Shown one piece after another: positions 15,743 through 17,951 of a DNA stretch of 17,951 bases. How positions within the stretch are numbered: position 1 is the stretch's first letter; every line of letters begins with the position of its first letter. The DNA lies in the NCBI GenBank assembly GCA_963968595.1, contig CAXAHJ010000081.1, positions 1 to 17,951 on the forward strand. Reading direction: 5' to 3'. Position numbers and translations under genes: made by a program. Source of the stretch: GCA-2730975 sp937893275. GTDB lineage: Bacteria > Verrucomicrobiota > Verrucomicrobiia > Opitutales > Seribacteraceae. The notes beneath the pieces are model-generated. The model ran no database searches. It worked only from the letters and a program-made list of their open reading frames with translations, and was not told where the DNA came from.

Positions 15743-17951
15743 TTGAGAGTTTCCCGTTTAGGATTTCTTGGGGCATGGGCGTATGCCTGCTTGCTTGGGG
15801 TGACCACATCGGGGCACGCCGTTGAGTTTACCGTCGAGACGGGACCCAATTTTAAAGTCAGGGTAGCTCAGGACGACTTGCTGGCTGGTATTCCATTCCA
15901 GTCCAATCTCGAACTGGCTGCAGGAGATTTGCTCAAACTGACTGACGGAATTGGAAGTAAGTCCAACTCTTCTTTTCGGACCTTTGCCCAGGACGACGTC
16001 AAGGATTGGGTGATTACTTTTTCAAACCTTAAGATCGTGGAAATTAAGGAGATCCGGGTATTTTCTTGGAATGGGGATCATCGATCGCAACAGGACTTTG
16101 ATCTTGCCTACAGCATGGACCGAGGGAAAACCTTCGTCACCCTAGCCAAGCGTCTTCTAGCTCCAGAAAACGGGGTCTGTAACTTGACTCGCATTCCTTG
16201 CTCTTTGACCAAAGTGACTGATCTTAGTTTTGTCTTCCGCAATCCGGGAGACGACCTTCACCCCAAAAACGCTCGGCACTCCTCACTTCTTGAGATCGAC
16301 GCCATCGGGATTCCCGTGATTCCCCTTAGTTTGGCGGAGGCCAAAGACGTGGGGCGGGCCAACTCAGCCTTGCTTGCGGGTCAAGCGGTCGAGGAACGCA
16401 AAGACGGGCTTTTGCCTGAAAAATCGGCCAAGGCGAACCTCTCCGTTTTCCATTCTTCCATCCAACCCGCGCTTGAACAAAGTTGCCTCCATTGCCATGG
16501 GGCTGAAATGCAGAAAGGCAAATTTCGAATCGACGTCCTTGACCCCGACTTGATCAAGGGCGGAGACAAGGACTGGTGGTTGGAGGTAATGGACGTGCTG
16601 AGCAATGGCGAGATGCCTCCAGATGATGCTCAAGTGGAGTTGTCCGACGTAAACCGTTCTGCAATCGTGGATTGGCTTGGCCTCGAACTTCAAAGGGCTT
16701 CGAGGATAGCCCGCAGTGAGAAGGGGAGCTCTTCTTTCCGTCGGCTTACCCGTTACGAATATAACTACGCGCTTGAGGACTTGTTGGGGTTGTCATTCTC
16801 CATCGGTGAAACGCTTCCTCCTGAAACCGCGTCGGAAGATGGCTTTAAAAACAGCTCCGAACTTTTGCAAATGTCTCCCATGCAATTCCAAACCTATCGG
16901 GAAATGGGATTGAAGGCATTGAAGCGGGCAACGGTCATCGGGGAACGCCCCAAGCCGGTTACTTATCTTGTTTCGATGAAGGAAGAGTTTGAAAAGCTGG
17001 CTTCGAACCCAAAGACGAAAATGTTCGATGTCCGCGAGAAAAACTATGAAAAGAGCCGAAAATCAATGCATCTTTTTAATTCCCTGACGGGACGGGGTAC
17101 TCCTTACAAGTCAGGTAAATTGACACCTGAATCGGATGCCGTTGCCAGCCCGTCTCCGCCGGGTGCGGGGGTTTTCATGGCCTTGCCAAGATCGAATGAG
17201 TTGAAATGGAACCTGGACCGTTTCTTGCCCGACGATGGCGTCATGCGGGTAAGTATCCGAGCTTGGCGTTCCTCCGACAGCCCTGATGAGGATGCGAGCC
17301 TGCGCTTTGGATTAAGCGCCCACACCAGTAACAACGCCAACTTTTCCAACGTCATTAGCGAACGAGATATCCCTGTCACGGGAACGGTGGAAAACCCCCA
17401 ATACATACATTTCGACGTTTATCTCGAAGACATTCAACGAAACCCCTTCCGCAAACTTGCCACGACCTTTCCCAGGAGGGATGAATTCCTGCATATTAAA
17501 AATATCTCGAATGCCCATGGGAAGGAACCCCTGCAAGTTCATCTGGATTGCATTGAAATCAGGGCTCCCTTTTATGCTCAATGGCCGCCCGCTACCCACA
17601 AAAGAATTTTCTTCGATAGTAACGACAAGAAAAATGAAAAAAAATACGGTGGCGAAGTACTGGCACGTTTTATTAGGCGGGCCTGGGGTCGCCCTGCCAG
17701 TAATGTGGAGATCGATCGTTTCATGGGCTTGTTCGAGAAATTCAGACCAGACTTCGATACTTTTGAAGGGACGATGCAGGAAGTTCTCGCAACTGTTCTT
17801 GCTCACCCTGAATTCTTGTACCTGACTCAACGCGATCCTGAAAAAAAAGACGGTGGCCCAACGCGTATCGACGACTGGGAATTGGCCAAACGTCTTGCCG
17901 TATTCATATGGTCGAGTATTCCGGATGCCACACTGCAACAATTGGCTGAAC
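15743..17951 (+). CDS. Secreted planctomycete-type cytochrome c / DUF1587-DUF1595-DUF1592 protein, C-terminus off window
   Basis: An open frame of 736 codons with no ATG near its beginning. TTG at 15743 is chosen because it gives a Sec signal peptide, MRVSRLGFLGAWAYACLLGV, cleaved near SGHA, and an in-frame TGA lies just upstream at 15731-15733. Residues about 27-195 look like a jelly-roll (galactose-binding-like) domain. A PSCyt1-type segment (about 236-316) has the heme-c motif CLHCH at 248-252 and a later GEMPP that could supply the second ligand. DUF1587 follows (about 332-395, FRRLTRYEYNYALEDLLGL), then a beta-rich segment, DUF1595 (about 635-695, RRAWGRPASNVEIDRF) and the start of DUF1592 (from about 707). 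Full-length relatives add DUF1588 and DUF1585. Their reaction is unknown. They usually pair with a DUF1552 gene, which may lie just off the right edge. Confidence 0.88.
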   Translation, partial: MRVSRLGFLGAWAYACLLGVTTSGHAVEFTVETGPNFKVRVAQDDLLAGIPFQSNLELAAGDLLKLTDGIGSKSNSSFRTFAQDDVKDWVITFSNLKIVEIKEIRVFSWNGDHRSQQDFDLAYSMDRGKTFVTLAKRLLAPENGVCNLTRIPCSLTKVTDLSFVFRNPGDDLHPKNARHSSLLEIDAIGIPVIPLSLAEAKDVGRANSALLAGQAVEERKDGLLPEKSAKANLSVFHSSIQPALEQSCLHCHGAEMQKGKFRIDVLDPDLIKGGDKDWWLEVMDVLSNGEMPPDDAQVELSDVNRSAIVDWLGLELQRASRIARSEKGSSSFRRLTRYEYNYALEDLLGLSFSIGETLPPETASEDGFKNSSELLQMSPMQFQTYREMGLKALKRATVIGERPKPVTYLVSMKEEFEKLASNPKTKMFDVREKNYEKSRKSMHLFNSLTGRGTPYKSGKLTPESDAVASPSPPGAGVFMALPRSNELKWNLDRFLPDDGVMRVSIRAWRSSDSPDEDASLRFGLSAHTSNNANFSNVISERDIPVTGTVENPQYIHFDVYLEDIQRNPFRKLATTFPRRDEFLHIKNISNAHGKEPLQVHLDCIEIRAPFYAQWPPATHKRIFFDSNDKKNEKKYGGEVLARFIRRAWGRPASNVEIDRFMGLFEKFRPDFDTFEGTMQEVLATVLAHPEFLYLTQRDPEKKDGGPTRIDDWELAKRLAVFIWSSIPDATLQQLAE

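Noticed and set aside
15631..15825. A 64-codon frame between sulfatase 3 and the cytochrome-type gene
   Set aside because: It overlaps the signal-peptide region of the next gene out of phase and has no ribosome binding site or domain.

Overview
The window looks like part of a polysaccharide-degradation or sulfatase-rich locus from a PVC-superphylum bacterium (Verrucomicrobiota or Planctomycetota, probably free-living or marine). This rests on the gene families present: secreted DUF1080 proteins, ThuA, DUF1501, a Tat-exported Gfo/Idh/MocA oxidoreductase, several formylglycine sulfatases and a planctomycete-type cytochrome/DUF1587 protein. There are no rRNA or tRNA genes, CRISPR arrays, insertion sequences or phage genes. 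Coding is dense, and most genes lack a strong Shine-Dalgarno sequence. The phylum is an inference from family content only.

Layout. The left edge holds a truncated leftward DUF1080 gene (1-629), divergent from a rightward cluster. That cluster contains a second, very different DUF1080 protein (792-1514), a 1383-residue multidomain lipoprotein (1613-5764) and sulfatase 1 (5788-7362). A leftward ThuA-like gene (7375-8304) meets this cluster tail to tail. A 183-base divergent spacer with a perfect 12-bp inverted repeat then leads into a second rightward run: DUF1501 (8488-9798), Gfo/Idh oxidoreductase (9895-11235), sulfatase 2 with a C-terminal beta-sandwich-like extension (11289-13163), a secreted alpha/beta-hydrolase esterase (13244-14134) and sulfatase 3 (14169-15572). 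Last comes a large gene starting at TTG (15743) with a heme-c motif and DUF1587/DUF1595 domains, cut off by the right edge.

How the parts may work together. Every complete gene carries a Sec, lipoprotein or Tat export signal, so this is an envelope or extracellular module. Three sulfatases and two esterases would remove sulfate and acyl groups from a decorated glycan. There is no recognisable classical glycoside hydrolase, but there are two DUF1080 proteins (3-keto-glycoside cleavage family), a ThuA protein and an exported Gfo/Idh oxidoreductase. These are the parts of the oxidative, 3-keto route of glycoside cleavage. The most interesting reading is therefore desulfation and deacylation coupled to oxidative glycan cleavage, with the large lipoprotein (degenerate formylglycine-enzyme-like domain, beta-helix, discoidin-like domain, esterase) as a surface glycan-processing hub. 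That functional link is inference; the gene and motif calls are read from the sequence.
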